DNA of 64,000 nt, from positions 496,001-560,000 of the forward strand of contig JAFFJZ010000053.1 of NCBI GenBank assembly GCA_018340375.1, read 5' to 3'. Made by a program: the position numbers and the translations under genes. The notes beneath the pieces are model-generated. The model was not told the DNA's origin. It did not search any database and saw only the letters and a list, made by a program, of their open reading frames with translations. This document shows positions 1 through 11,507 of this stretch, piece after piece. This stretch comes from Gonatopus flavifemur. Lineage: Eukaryota > Arthropoda > Insecta > Hymenoptera > Dryinidae. Numbering within the stretch: position 1 is the first letter of the stretch; the number at the start of each line of letters is the position of its first letter.

Positions 1-292
1 GATTTATTGATCTTAAATGCCAAATTACCCTATAATACACTTTATGTGGCTCAAAAATTTATAACCTCAAAAATTACTTATTCAAATACAGTAATTGAAT
101 GCAAACGTCAATGAATACAAGATTATAAGGGATTCAATGTCGAGTTTTATTGAAGTTCGCCTTCCAAGCTCTGTAACTCTAAAACTATTGATCGTACAGC
201 TTTATCTCATACACTGAGAGAAAAAATTTCCGGGAACAATAAAACATTCAGTAGAATAGTCGCCATAAAATACTTAATTGATTCGAATAAAC
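1..292. other. Unassigned AT-rich sequence
   Basis: No open frame, inverted repeat or recognisable element was found here. It is the left flank of the hAT-like end that begins at 293. Confidence 0.5.
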
Positions 293-2520
293 TAGGGATG
301 CACCGGGTCAGGTTTTTGCCGGATATCGGATACCGGATATCCGACCTTACGATCGTTGCCGGATACCGGATAATCCGGCCGGATCGCAATTGCCAGATAA
401 TCCGGCCAAATATCCGTTGGCCGGATATTGAACATTTTTTTGTATTGATTAAGAAAAATTAAAGAAAATTTGGGATTTACATCAACAATCTCGTTTCTCT
501 GAAAATACTAATTTCCTATACTCAGACCAAGTCATCATTCTTATCAATCAGTTCTTATCCGTAATGAAGGATTGGATATAACTCGTTTAGTTATGGATAA
601 TAACTCGTTTAGTTCTTTCATCCTTTCCAATCATTCCTAACAAATTCATACGTGACAGTTAATTTATAGTAATCCTAACGCTGCTGTCCTAGTTTCTATA
701 CTATAGACCCAGACAGCACAAGAATTGTAAAAGAGCTCATAATGAATACAATGTATTATTGAAGAACCTGGTTGAACCTCGTGTTGTATCTAGGGAATAC
801 TATGAAAGACTATACCATCTCGAACCCCCGGAATTTTTTATCACGAGTAAGGCATCAATTCCTCGACTGTACATTGACCCGAACATTCATTTGCTCAAAC
901 TCCATTTGCCCAAATTCTATCAAACATCTCTTTCCAATTCTCAAGTTCAACAAAGGGGGAGGGGGGATAATTGTGGCACTGAAAATGTACATCAAACTTG
1001 AAATTTTCCGGTAAATGAATATTCGGACAAATGAGCAGTCGGGCAATTGATGCCCTGCCGGATTGCATTTATCGAATAAACAGGAGGCCAAATGCTACCT
1101 CTGAAGAGCCACCTTCTGCAGTAATATACTTTACGAGTCGCAAGAGTTTCGAGCTGATTTCCAAAGAATTACACGTGTACGTGTACCTTAGGCACTTTTG
1201 TGAAAAACCATTTTCATCCCAACGCAGCTTAGTTTTCGAGATATTCAACTTTGAATGATGAGCGTACATGATATACGGCAAGGAAGTACCTGATATACGC
1301 ATAGTACAGCAGGTCATGTATACACTGACTTACGGAACCGAATGCTACCTGATAACGTCGAAATGTTATTATTTATGATGAAGAACTTTGAAAAATGAAT
1401 GGAGTAATAACTTTCAATTTGTATTCTTCCGGAATATAGGAATTTTCAATAATAGAATGAAGCTAAACTCTTATAATTTCCAAACCCTGGTTAAAATAAT
1501 TCAGTCAAAATAAATCGAATAGAATCTGGAAGAACACTGTGCAGGTTCCGATAAGATTTAACAAGATTCAACAAATTTTCCTCTGAAATAGCCCGTAACA
1601 TTAGCCATTAATAATTCGACATGAATGACTCAAGTCATGAAAAAAAAGTCCCACGTCATTGATTACTGTATTCACATTAATCAAATGTATTGCCTCAGTA
1701 TAGTATATTCCCAGATAAGAAAAATATGCTCATAATGGTACCATAATGGACCCATGGCAAAGAAGAAAAATGTTGGCATGATGGTACCAAGGTGTTTCTG
1801 TATCAAACACCGTTATTGGGGACAATCTATGCGAGCATTATGTTCCTCAATCATTGATAAAATATCGATGCGCGATGTGGCATTTGAAACAAGAGCCAAT
1901 GATGGTGTTACATTTATGATATCATGGATGCATTATGAGAAACCATTTCGCTCAAACATAATGGGTGTATTATTGACGCATACCGTGGCATCCAAAACAA
2001 AAGCGAAGTCATAATTTTTTCCAACACGGGCCGTTCGTGCCGAATAAAGTAATCGCTATTATATTTTCTCCGTGCACTAAATCTCACTGAATCTAATTGA
2101 AACTTTTCAAATCGGCTATAAACAAATCATTGTACAGTGAGTGAAGAAAGTCCGTGTTGGTTCCAACGGTAGATTTTTGGTATTCTGTTATCATTTTCAA
2201 AATTTTGAAACATTGCTCTCATTAATTGAGTGGATAACGAGTTCTGATGTTTTTTTTATCATGCATGGGAGGGGTTACAATACTGTGAACTACAACAAAA
2301 TTCCAAAAATCTGCCCGTTGGAACGGACATCGACTTTTTTACTCCCTGTGCAAGATTCAACAGATTTCTTTAATTAGGGAAAACAGAAACGTTCCACTGA
2401 ATATCATTTGAACAATATTTCAATAATATTAAACAAGAGATTTATCCTCTGGGATAATATGAAGTTTATATAAATTTTATTCAGTATCCGGCCGGATATG
2501 TGTCCGATCCGGCGATCCGG
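293..2520. mobile_element. hAT-like non-autonomous element, right end lost
   Basis: The left end begins TAGGGATGCACCGGGTC, close to the TAGGGGTGC-type ends of the two better preserved hAT-like elements in this window (20781 and 32750). Just inside lies a cluster of palindromic CCGGATATCCGG-type units (about 318-430). Related GATCCGGC/CCGGCCGGATAT units reappear at about 2483-2520, where the sequence runs into another inverted repeat. No matching terminal TAGGGAT is seen on the right, so that end appears truncated or overwritten. No transposase frame exists between the two ends. Most of 431-2480 is unremarkable AT-rich DNA and may be element interior or unrelated insertion. Assigning the whole span to one element is inference. 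Confidence 0.35.
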
Positions 2521-3940
2521 TCTAACAGATCGCTATCACCTTCTTCTAAATATTCAAAGTTGTTAGAAGTGAAGAAAACATTTTTTAGATCATTAGAAAC
2601 GTTTACGAGGTAGGATAGTGGGCTTATGTACAGAACTTAGTAAGCAATTCTGTGCAGAGTAGGAATGAAATGTCAAACAATTTAACCAAAAAAGTTCGAA
2701 TGACGAGCAAATACAATTTTGATAGCGGTCTGTGAGACCGGGGTTACGCTTAGAGGGTTAATGGGAAATAATTATTGTACTAGAATCAAATTTTACGTTT
2801 TTTCAAAGCATTTCATTGAAATAGGGTGCAACTTTCATGGAATCTTCTTGGGGATTGCAAAATCATTCCCAAAAAAAAAATTGAATTTCCCTTTTGAAGA
2901 AGTCGAACGGATTTTTTTGACCTTCGTTGAGAAAATTTTGTTGATAAATTTCGATGAATTCGAATCCAAGTGTTTTGATTGTTTCATTTTGATTTCTCAA
3001 TATGTGTTGAGATATCAGTACTCTGGAAAAATGATAGTTCGCACTGAATGAATGGTTCATTTGTCCTCCAAAAGAATATTTCTTGGGATTGAATCAAATA
3101 ATCCCAACAAACACGAAGTCTGAAACTTGATGAAAAATGTTCCGCAATACGTCTTTTAAGAATCTATTAGATATCTATCTATTAGATATTAGATTTGTAA
3201 AAGACGTCTTATGTAACATATTTTATCAAGTTTTAGACGTCGTGGTCGTTGGAATGCAATGCATGCCCCAAATGGATTGGTATTCAGAATGCATTATGTT
3301 TTTGCCACAAATAATCAATGTTTCAGATCAAAAAATCTTGCATCCAATGGTATCTATAAAATATTCCTTTAGATCAATGAAATTTTACTTTGAGAGATGA
3401 AATGATTTTTTAGTTGATGACATATTTCATGCGGTCAAAAACCATTTCCTTCATTAGAATAATATTCAATTGGTTCAAAGAAATATTTTATAGATGTTCA
3501 AAAATTCGATTCCCCATTCGAATCACACATGAAACTGGTTAACTTCGGGGTTCAACTTCATTCTACGGCGTTGAAAATAGTACATTACGATACGAGTGCG
3601 CAAAGTGAGTCGTTCCCGCACGAGCGAAGCGAGTGCGGGATGACCTACGTGTGCACGAGTATCGTATACTATTTTTCCTGACAAGTTGCGCGAACTTCGG
3701 TTTTCCAAGCCTGTGCTGCGTGCACAGAGTGAGTGATTCCTACACGGCAGTCGGACCAGTGCGGCAAAGTAATAAGTGTACGGTAAAGTTACTTTACCAC
3801 ACGTGCACACGTAGGTCATCCCGCACTCGCTTAGCCCACTATCCTACCTCGTAGACGTTTCTAATGATCTAAAAAATGTTTTCTTCACTTCTAACAACTT
3901 TGAATATTTAGAAGAAGGTGATAGCGATCTGTTAGACCGG
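2517..3940. repeat. Segment bounded by ~108-bp inverted repeats
   Basis: The left arm (2517-2624) and right arm (3833-3940) are inverted copies with only small differences; both contain the strings for GGTGATAGCGATCTGTTAGA and ATTCAAAGTTGTTAGAAGTG. A weaker related string (GATAGCGGTCTGTGAGACCG) occurs at 2723-2742. The interior has no convincing gene: frames around 2719-3051 show no domain and low complexity. This looks like a foldback-type non-autonomous element or two inverted solo ends. No clear target duplication was found. Confidence 0.5.
3588..3832. other. GC-rich block with internal inverted repeat
   Basis: This is a locally GC-rich stretch inside AT-rich DNA. The segment 3629-3660 (GCGAGTGCGGGATGACCTAC and following) is repeated in inverted orientation at about 3802-3830. 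It contains GAGCGAAGCGAGTGCGGG-type words that recur as short GC islands elsewhere in the window (8204, 6290). No convincing gene is present. It probably derives from a mobile element. Confidence 0.4.
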
Positions 3941-3979
3941 GGGTTACGGTTGACGTGATTTTGAGCAGGGTTACGGTTT

Positions 3980-4662
3980 AAGGGTTGAAGTAGTTTTCCA
4001 GCAATATAAAGAATCAAATTAAAAAAATGATTGTCAAGTAGAGGTCCAAGACTGAAGGAATTCAATAATCATATTCGTTGTGACTTTCACTCGTATTTAT
4101 GATGGAAAAGAACTATAATATAGCTCGAAGTATAAACAAACAACTTTGTAACAACCACACGAAATTTTTCATAGTTTTGTTCTTGAAAAATTTTTATTTT
4201 CAATCCGTTTATGACTTATGGGGGCGCATTTCATTCCTTGTGAGATTTTAAAAACCTTCGTAGAAATTTTCAATATACATCATTTTTACAATGGTTACCT
4301 GCATTTGTTTATAATTAGTGAAATACACTCGCATAAACAAAAGTGCGTGACAGCGTCCTGATGATAAAATATAGAAAATCTCCACGGTAAAGGTTTTTCA
4401 AATCTCCCAGGGAACAAAATGGGCTCTCATCAGTCATGAACGGATTGACAATGGAAATTTTCTAAGAGAAATACCATGAAAAAGTTCGTATGGTTGTTAC
4501 AAGGTTGTTTGTTTATATGTCGAGTTGGTTGTTTTTTATCATAAATACGAGTAGAAGCCCCAACGAATATGATTATTGAATTCCTTCGGCCTTGGTCCCC
4601 TACAGAATAATGATTTTCCTCATTTGATTCTGAATATCGCTAGAGAACTACCTCAAATTCTT
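3980..4662. repeat. Old foldback element, ~340-bp arms
   Basis: The left arm (about 3980-4320) pairs with the right arm (about 4325-4662) over nearly its whole length. Examples are GAATTCAATAATCATATTCG at 4059 against CGAATATGATTATTGAATTC at 4563, and matching blocks at 4200-4260 and 4390-4440. Arms are visibly diverged (many substitutions and small indels), so the inversion is old. Both arms contain short mirror-image open frames that are by-products of the inversion. No target duplication was identified. Confidence 0.6.
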
Positions 4663-5365
4663 TATGAAATTACTTCAACTCTTTTCAAACTTTTTGCGAC
4701 ACATGTTCCAATTATTTCGAACAGAATTTTCCGCCAGAGATGTAAATCGCTTTATGAGGCATCTATAACATACATAAGAGAGGTTTTAAGTTATAATTTC
4801 TCACGTGATTATTCGATTAACTTTGAAGACAAAAAAGTTAATTACTCTAAATGACTTTCTATTCTTCATAAGGAATTCTTGCGTATTATAATCTGAATAT
4901 AAGAACTACATGTGTTGATTCAATTAAGGCTTCTTTTGACTTATTGACTTCGGTACACATTCATCAAATATTTGTTCGGAGTTTATATGAACTTTTATCT
5001 CTTTTTCACCTCAAAAAACGAACTGAGGGATTGAAAAACTAGTCCAATCATCAGGCCCATAAGACATAAGCAGATGAATAAACCTAAAAACAAATGTCGA
5101 ATACTAGCTATCGTTTTCATGATCAATATGATCCATATGTAGTTCATAAGTTTTTTCAGGGAAACAAACACTTATGATAACATAAATATGAGCTATCCCG
5201 GTTGAAAAATCCTATGAAATCCGATTTAACCTTTGCTGTGGTCGCGTGGCTGAAGGTCATTCACTGCGGTAGAGATTATTTCGATGAATAACTGTGTTTT
5301 ACTTCTTTTTTGATAAATTTTGAATTTTTTGAAAACTGTCCTGAAACTTATTTGTACACCTAATA
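4663..5365. other. Unassigned intergenic sequence
   Basis: AT-rich sequence with only short frames lacking recognisable domains. No repeat structure was seen apart from the adjoining elements. Confidence 0.4.
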
Positions 5366-5586
5366 CACGGAGAGAAATTTGTAGTTCAATTTACTATGTT
5401 ATTATTGTTCCCGAGGAACAGACTGAACTATGACGGGTTCCCCCATAAAACATAGTAAATATGATCAGCATTCTATTGTTGTACCATAGTGGAAATCTGT
5501 CCTTCATAGTAAAATCCGACAGAATTCAGTCTGTTCCTCGGGAACAATAATAACATAGTAAATTTAACTACAAATTTCTCTCTGTG
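5366..5586. mobile_element. 221-bp MITE, TA target site, ~62-bp TIRs
   Basis: The ends are CACGGAGAGAAATTTGTAGT and its near-perfect inverse (ACTACAAATTTCTCTCTGTG). The inverted match continues about 62 bp on each side through TTGTTCCCGAGGAACAGACT. TA dinucleotides flank both ends (5364-5365 and 5587-5588), as expected for a Tc1/mariner-mobilised MITE. The central ~95 bp is unique. There is no coding capacity. High TIR identity suggests a fairly recent insertion. Confidence 0.85.
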
Positions 5587-6529
5587 TAAAAATGTCTCGG
5601 GACTTTCAGCACACATTGCATGTGCATACCGGGGATGTACAAATGTCCAGTATAGTCTTATTCAGGTTTCCATGGAACGTTCATGAAACATCCCATACAG
5701 CACCATAGATTTCAGTGATATCTCAATTACTTTTCAACCTTTCAATTTCATTACGTTTCAATATCCACTCACAGAAATATTTCAAAAATGTATCAACTGA
5801 AATGTTAGCTGTTTGCAATGTCTCAGATACATCACAAGAGAAATATTACGATGAAATGTGTCATAAATGTTCTTGAAATATTTCATAAATAATTTGGATA
5901 TACTGTATGGAACGTATGAGATTGGCGGACATTGCAATCGTTCTGAAGGGACTTTAAAACCTCAGTGTGACATGCAGCAATGTTACAGAAATATTTCAAA
6001 TGTGAAATTCCTGCAATCTTGATCAAATCTTCGGTCCTGTATGGGATGTAAAATGAGAATTTGTTAATGATTAAACTTGTGCCATATCTTTTAATTTTCT
6101 CTATTTCGAGGAGATGTAAATGAACTGCGGCAAAGCCCGTATCGATAGATTTGATAAATTCCATTTGCATCTCTTTAATACATTGCATATAGTGAAATTT
6201 TGTTTCGCGTCAATTTTGAGGTTATGTGAATCTTAATCCAGTGGGACCTCTCAATGAGAACGCCCGCAATAAGAACGCTTCCTCGCTCTTCGCTCGTAAG
6301 CCATCCCCCACTCTGACTACCGATTCTAAGCCTACCCTAGTAACACACAATCTTCGTCAAACGTTCTGAGAATGTTTGTAGGACGTTTAAATATTCTAGG
6401 AACGTTCGGAGAATATTTTACGCACATTGGTGTTACTTGGGTAAATTACTTTTGTGGGTGAGCTCTCAATAAGAACGTTTCGTCTTGGAGGTTTAGCAGT
6501 TAATGTAATCTTAGTGTTTTTGAGTTATA
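5587..6529. other. Intergenic; contains CTCTCAATRAGAACG repeats
   Basis: No supported gene. At 6239 a sequence beginning CAGTGGGACCTCTCAATGAG carries GAACGC motifs; related CTCTCAATAAGAACG occurs at 6466-6480, and a third diverged copy starts near 7440. The CAGT(G/A)GGACCTC start resembles pogo/Tigger-type ends, so these may be remnants of such a MITE. Near 6360-6460 there is a degenerate ACGTTC...AGAATATTC stretch ending in ACTTGGGT, resembling the insert at 35.0-35.3 kb. Confidence 0.3.
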
Positions 6530-7099
6530 CAGGGTGTTGCAGAACTCGCTGAAACTGGCTGGAGGGATTGTTTTCTAGTGAAAACTAAGAAGATTGGTCT
6601 TTGGATCAAGTCGATCCGACGCTTAGTTCTCGAGATATGAGCATTTTTAGATTTTTTACAAACCCAAATCATCCAACAGCATTATGTGCTACGTACTGGA
6701 GCTTGATACCATTCGCTAAATTGGAAAACGGCGGTTCTCTGGAAAAAAAATTGAACTATCCTATCATGTTTTGTTCCAGAGCTACAGCGATTTGAAGTTG
6801 CTGAGTTCTGATTGGCTGAGAGCTCAAAAATTTCAAATCGCTGTAGCTCTGGAACAAAGAATGATAGGATAGTTCAATTTTTTTTCCAGAGATCCGCCGT
6901 TTTCCAACTTAGCGAATGGTGTCAAGCTCCAATACGTAGCACATAATGCTGATGAGTGATTTGGATTTGAAAAAAATTCTAAAAATGCTCATATCTCGAG
7001 AACTAAGCGTCGGATCGGCTTGATCCAAAGACCAATCTTCTTAGTTTTCACTAGAAAACAATCCCTCCAGCCAGTTTCAGCGAGTTCTGAAACACCCCG
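6530..7099. mobile_element. 570-bp foldback MITE, TA target site
   Basis: The element starts CAGGGTGTTGCAGAACTCGC and ends with the inverse (GCGAGTTCTGAAACACCCCG). It is flanked by TA at 6528-6529 and 7100-7101. The arms are about 265 bp each and pair almost without interruption, with a short loop around GTTGCTGAGTTCTGATTGGC near 6800-6820. The whole unit would fold into a single long hairpin. It has no real coding potential; the open frame inside one arm is an artefact of the inversion. TA target and CAGGG end suggest Tc1/mariner/IS630-type mobilisation. Confidence 0.85.
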
Positions 7100-7247
7100 T
7101 ATATAATTGAATATTCATTTTTGTTATATACTTAAATTTTGATATCATTTAAAAATTGAAATATTCGAAACAAAAATTTCAAATGACCTCCCAAAATCAA
7201 ATGAATGTGAATGTAAAGTTTTGAATCATAATTATTATTATGTATAT

Positions 7248-7440
7248 TCAAGGGTTTTCATTATAAGCTGAAGTAATGGGATAAATATTTTGGTCTTCCT
7301 GAAAATCATGCGATGCGATGGGATGAGACTGAGATTCTTGAAGGATATATTCAAGTGGAGAAGGATTGTCTGTATTAGGAGCCACAGGGATTACTTCTGG
7401 AGCTGAGGCTTCCTCACGTTCGTCTTTAACAAATACAGTC
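7248..7440 (-). CDS. Possible protein C-terminal fragment (hypothetical)
   Basis: The minus-strand frame ends with an acidic, proline- and glutamine-containing tail that reads like real protein (it includes KDEREEASAPEVIPVAPNTD and ends ITSAYNENP). The more upstream part of the frame (7441-7550) overlaps the CTCTCAATRAGAACG repeat and is probably not coding. No domain is recognised and no splice site was confirmed. It could be the end of a decayed transposase. Treat it as a weak candidate. Confidence 0.2.
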
Positions 7441-7605
7441 CGACCTCCCAATAAGACCATCCGCAATGAGAACGCTCCTCCAGTTTCTCGCTCGAGTACT
7501 TCCCCCACTTTCGGGTATTCGCGTGCGAACCTCTGAATAAGGAGGCCCAACTCAGCAGTACCATGAAGAGTAAGATTAAAGAAACACTTGGATGTACGTT
7601 ATCGT

Positions 7606-7700
7606 TTTGAATAAGCGGTGGCGTCTCGGCGCCAAGTACATGAGAAAAAATCTTTTTGAAAGAGAAAAAAGCAGAAGTCGTGCGCTACCATGTATCTATA
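7606..7700. repeat. Dispersed repeat, inverted copy at 27701-27790
   Basis: The stretch with GGCGTCTCGGCGCCAAGTAC and CAGAAGTCGTGCGCTACC reappears in inverse form at about 27701-27790 (GTAGCGCGCGACTTCTGC, CTTGGCGTCGAGACGCTACC). The copies are diverged and share a CTTGGCGY core also present in the 13.7-20.6 kb foldback. Confidence 0.45.
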
Positions 7701-7799
7701 CACGTAAACGGGGTTTTTACCGACCGAGGAAAACTTCAATGCACAATTACTCACCACACATTGTATTTCGCGAAAAAATAATTAAACTTTCATGATATA

Positions 7800-8655
7800 A
7801 TTCGAATATACACTTTCGATTGAACACAGTACGAACTTGATCAATTCATGCGATCCCAAAATAGAAACGTTTCCAAATTTTCATGCGATCACAAGATTAC
7901 GATCTTGTTCATCATCATCATTGTCATTAATTCCTCCTATTACGATAGTTTTTCACTATCGTAGGGGTGCGTTCCAATATTTGCTCTCTTCGATCTAAAT
8001 TACCCAATGGCATGAATCATAGATGTACTCTGTCTCTTTCTTTTTACCAACGTCCAATAGCGTTCATTTGAATATATGTAGAGTGTATACACTGTAGATA
8101 CGTGAACAAATATAACCTGTCAATGTTATTATAATATCAAAAGAATAATTAAACCATAGGGCTCCACCCCTTCAAAATGAGTGAAGCGATCGTTGCCCAC
8201 ATATGCTCGCTTCGCTCGCATTTTGAACAATTTAGATATCCGGGGATATATGGAAAGGCACTCATCGGTTTTTCCCTCAATTGAGAGACTTTGTAAATGT
8301 AATGTTCAGAAAGCCTGGAACTTATTGCCTACCATCCTTTATACCATCCCCAAATGATTCAGAAACATGTACCTGGAGAACTGTAGAATTTCAACTGTCC
8401 TGGTAGGAATGAAGCCTGAAAGCGCGACGGAAGCGTACGCCAAAAGTAATTCAAGCGTAATAAGCGTAACGAAGGGTTATATAGACGTAATTTAGAAATG
8501 AATCCGAATATTTTCAGGCTTCATTTGTTTCAATAGCTACTTCCTTCACGTTTGAATTCCCACTAGTGCGCAGTTGTCATAACGTCAACCAGCTCTTGAA
8601 GAGTCTTCGGATGCAGTGAAGCTTACACGGAAATATCGGAATTATTGTTTTCTTC
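7800..8655. other. Unassigned intergenic sequence
   Basis: No gene found. A small perfect hairpin (ACGATAG, then TTTTTCA, then CTATCGT) lies at about 7947-7967. A short GC island GCTCGCTTCGCTCGCA occurs near 8204. Confidence 0.35.
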
Positions 8656-8659
8656 CAAC

Positions 8660-9010
8660 ATTGGAGTCCATAATTTGATTCAGCACCCTGGAAAATCCCT
8701 AGGACCTGTGTTACGTAAAACAATATAATTTTGTTCATTAGAGCCAGAATCACTATATTCACGTGTGCCATATTGAATTCACCATCTTGAATTCGTTTTT
8801 CGACGTCAGATTTGGATTTCTTACCCTCCGAAACCCCTAGAACCCATGTTGCATACGAATCTGTCCGCAAATGCGAAATTTCACGTCCGACATCTTGGAC
8901 CCGCTATCATGAATTCGGGATTTGACTCCAGATTGGAATTCAGCACCCTCGAAAACTCCTATGACCCATGTTTCATAATAATTCATTGATCCGAGCCAAG
9001 ATAGCGAATT
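8660..9010. repeat. Three diverged ~125-140-bp tandem units
   Basis: Three units share a block of the form CACCCT(G/C)GAAAAYYCCTA(G/T)GACC followed by YGTGTT/CATGTT; the blocks fall near 8680, 8822 and 8946. Each is followed by a GCCATATTGAATTC- or CCGACATCTTGGA-like segment. The same layout with better preserved units is found at 61933-62180, and a single unit in inverse sense at about 40490-40660. It is an old tandem family, not coding. Confidence 0.5.
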
Positions 9011-9474
9011 TTCAAGGACTGCGGAGAAAATAAGGTATATATATATACATGTAAACAGCGGAGGAAATTCTCTCCGAGATCACCTATTTTTTCAGAAAAA
9101 AATTAGAAGAAAATGGAAAGACTTGTCCGATTGCAATGAGGAAAAAAGGTCTCGGGGGATGGGTTCGAAGAAGGTCCTCTGTAAATTTCATCCAATTTGA
9201 TCCACTCGGTCCTGAGTTATCCCTGGTACAGACAGACAGACAGACCCCACGGATTATCAATCAGTATTGCATGAGATCAAAAACTATCCAACTTCCAATT
9301 GGATTACTCAAATATTTTAGAAGATACGGTCAGAGCGTACGATAGCGGGTGCAATAGGCACTCCGTGCTGGTATATCACGTATACCGTTGAGTGCCTAAA
9401 AATGAATGAATTACAGGTTACTACAGGTTATTCTGAAGAACAATCGAATACAAACAAATAACTTGGAATTATAT
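9011..9474. other. Intergenic with short (GACA)n tract
   Basis: No gene is supported. A short GACA microsatellite sits at about 9229-9244. The remainder is unassigned sequence leading to the TA target of the next element. Confidence 0.35.
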
Positions 9475-11507
9475 ACAGGGTGGGGCATTTAAAGTGTCGC
9501 GGGCGTTTTTTCCAAAAATAAAATGAGATACGAGAAAATTTTTTGGACAAAAATTGTAGGGTATCGAGGGGGACATTCGATGGTGGCCTTAGCTTTGACC
9601 TCAAATCTCATCTTCAAGGGCATTCTGAGGTCAACTCTCGTTTTTTAAATAGCATCTCATATTTTTTACTGCAGATTTGGATTCTAGGTCAAAAACCAAG
9701 AAACTTTTGTCTGAACCATTTTCCTGAAATCCGCAAAGATGGCGCTCTAATCGATATTGTTCCATACTGAATCTGACATTAGAATAACTCGAAAACGAAG
9801 GGTCTTGGAGGAGAATGTTTCGGACAAAAGTTGTCTGATTCCAAGGGGGACCCCTTGAACTGAAACGGAGGTGATGGGGTATAACAGACAAAACACAACA
9901 CATTTCAATCGTCTACATCACTTGGATAATTTTAATGCAGTAGATGCTCAAAATGATGGCCTTCGACTTCAATCCACATTTCAAAACGTTTTACAAAAGA
10001 TTGCTGAACTCGTGCTAAAATATCTTCATTGATGCTCGCGCATGCATTGATGATTCGTTGACGCATATTCTCAGGTGTAGTCGGTGCTTGCTGATAAACT
10101 GTATCTTTTATGTATCCCCATAAAAAAAAATCTGGAGAAGTAAGATCCGGAGAACGGGCAGGCCAATGAACTGGTCCACGACGTCCTATCCATCGTCCAG
10201 GATAATCTCTGTCCAATATTTCTCGAGCTGTGACTGCATAATGGGATGGACAACCATCGTGTTGATACCACATATTCAATCGTTCCTGAATAGGTATGTC
10301 TTCAAGTAATGTTGGAAGTACTTGATCTAAGAAATGTCTGTACTTCTCTCCATTTAGCGTATCTGCAATGAAGTACGGTCCAATTACTCGAGATCGAAAA
10401 ATACCACACCAAACATTCACATCCCATTGTCTTTGATGCTCTACTTGACGTAACCATCTTGGATTTTCTGTCGCCCAGTAATGCATATTATGTCGATTTA
10501 CTTGACCATGATTGGTGAACGTCGACTCATCAGAAAATAATATGTTGATGAAGTTTTTATTGTGCATTTGCGCTAGACCCCATCGACAAAACTGTACACG
10601 ATTTTCGAAATCATCACCGTGAAGGTCTTGATGCAAACAAATGTGATACGGATGGAACTTGTGACGTTTCAGTATTCGAAGAACACTTCTTCGAGAAATT
10701 CCCGAATGGAGTTCAATTTCACGAGAGCTCACGTGTGGATTATTGGCTACTGCAGCTAGTACATTAACTTCCGCATTCTCTCCGCTAACAGTTCTCATTC
10801 GATGTCGTTTTTCCCTTGTAACACTTCCCGTTTCTGAGAATAATTTTGTAATGCGTTGAAAATACCTAATGGATGGCGTTGTTCTTTCAGGAAATCGTTC
10901 TGCATACAAGTCATATGCTCGTCTGGGGTTCTTATGCACTTCACCGTAAATGTAGATCATATCGATCTTTTCAGAAACCGTGTATCGGATATCCATGATT
11001 TTCAATTTGTCATAAACCAAGTAATAATCAAATGTAACTGACAAACTGACTTTCAAAATCGTGAATTTTCACTGAACCCCGTCGTCTGTTTACATCGCGT
11101 GAGCTCTGAATGGTGGTAATGTAGACGATTGAAATGTGTTGTGTATTGACAACTTTTGTACGAAACATTCTTTTGCAAGACCCTTCGTTTTCGAGTTATT
11201 CGAATGTCAGATTCAAAATGGAACAATATCGATTAAAGCGCCATTTTTGCGGATTTCAGGAAAATGGTTCAGACAAAAGTTTCTTGGTTTTTGACCTAGA
11301 ATCCAAATCTGCAGTAAAAAATATGAGATGCTATTTAAAAAACAAGAGTTGATCTCAGAATGCCCTAGAAGATGAGATTTGAGGTCAAAGCCAAGGCCAC
11401 CATCGGATGTCCCCCTCGGTACCCTACAACTTTTGTCCGAAAAATTTTCTTGTATCTCACTTTATTTTTGGCAAAAACGCCCGCGACACTTTAAATGCCC
11501 CACCCTG
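9475..11507 (-). mobile_element. Complete DD41D mariner-like transposon, long TIRs
   Basis: The element is 2033 bp. Its ends are CAGGGTGGGGCATTTAAAGT and the exact inverse, each flanked by TA (9473-9474, 11508-11509). The inverted repeats are exceptionally long: the left runs to about 9905 and the right begins near 11120; the right one lacks about 70 bp present in the left. Between them lies one open minus-strand transposase frame. A second copy retaining only the left portion lies at 62807-63349, in the same sense and nearly identical, which suggests recent family activity. Long TIRs of this kind are unusual for mariner-type elements, which normally have TIRs near 30 bp. Confidence 0.88.
9932..10996 (-). 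CDS. DD41D mariner-like transposase, apparently intact
   Basis: Predicted cut-and-paste transposase of the IS630/Tc1/mariner superfamily, 354 residues from the ATG at 10996. An in-frame ATG at 11056 would add 20 residues, but family-like sequence starts at MDIRYTVSEKIDMIYIYGEV. The N-terminal half (about residues 1-115) is a two-part helix-turn-helix DNA-binding region (SSREIELHSGISRRSVLRIL). The catalytic core shows FSDES (first Asp), QHDGCPSHY (second Asp) and SPDLTSPDFFLWG (third Asp). Forty-one residues separate the second and third Asp, counted directly, giving a DD41D signature rather than the DD34D of classical mariners. That spacing is known from the rosa-type group; membership there is inference. 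No internal stop or frameshift. The frame lies wholly between the long TIRs, and no host promoter is evident. Confidence 0.88.
   Translation of the reverse strand: MDIRYTVSEKIDMIYIYGEVHKNPRRAYDLYAERFPERTTPSIRYFQRITKLFSETGSVTREKRHRMRTVSGENAEVNVLAAVANNPHVSSREIELHSGISRRSVLRILKRHKFHPYHICLHQDLHGDDFENRVQFCRWGLAQMHNKNFINILFSDESTFTNHGQVNRHNMHYWATENPRWLRQVEHQRQWDVNVWCGIFRSRVIGPYFIADTLNGEKYRHFLDQVLPTLLEDIPIQERLNMWYQHDGCPSHYAVTAREILDRDYPGRWIGRRGPVHWPARSPDLTSPDFFLWGYIKDTVYQQAPTTPENMRQRIINACASINEDILARVQQSFVKRFEMWIEVEGHHFEHLLH

Noticed and set aside
9631..9903. Minus-strand frame of 90 codons upstream of the DD41D gene
   Set aside because: It lies inside the long terminal inverted repeat and recurs in the truncated copy at 62962; no domain.
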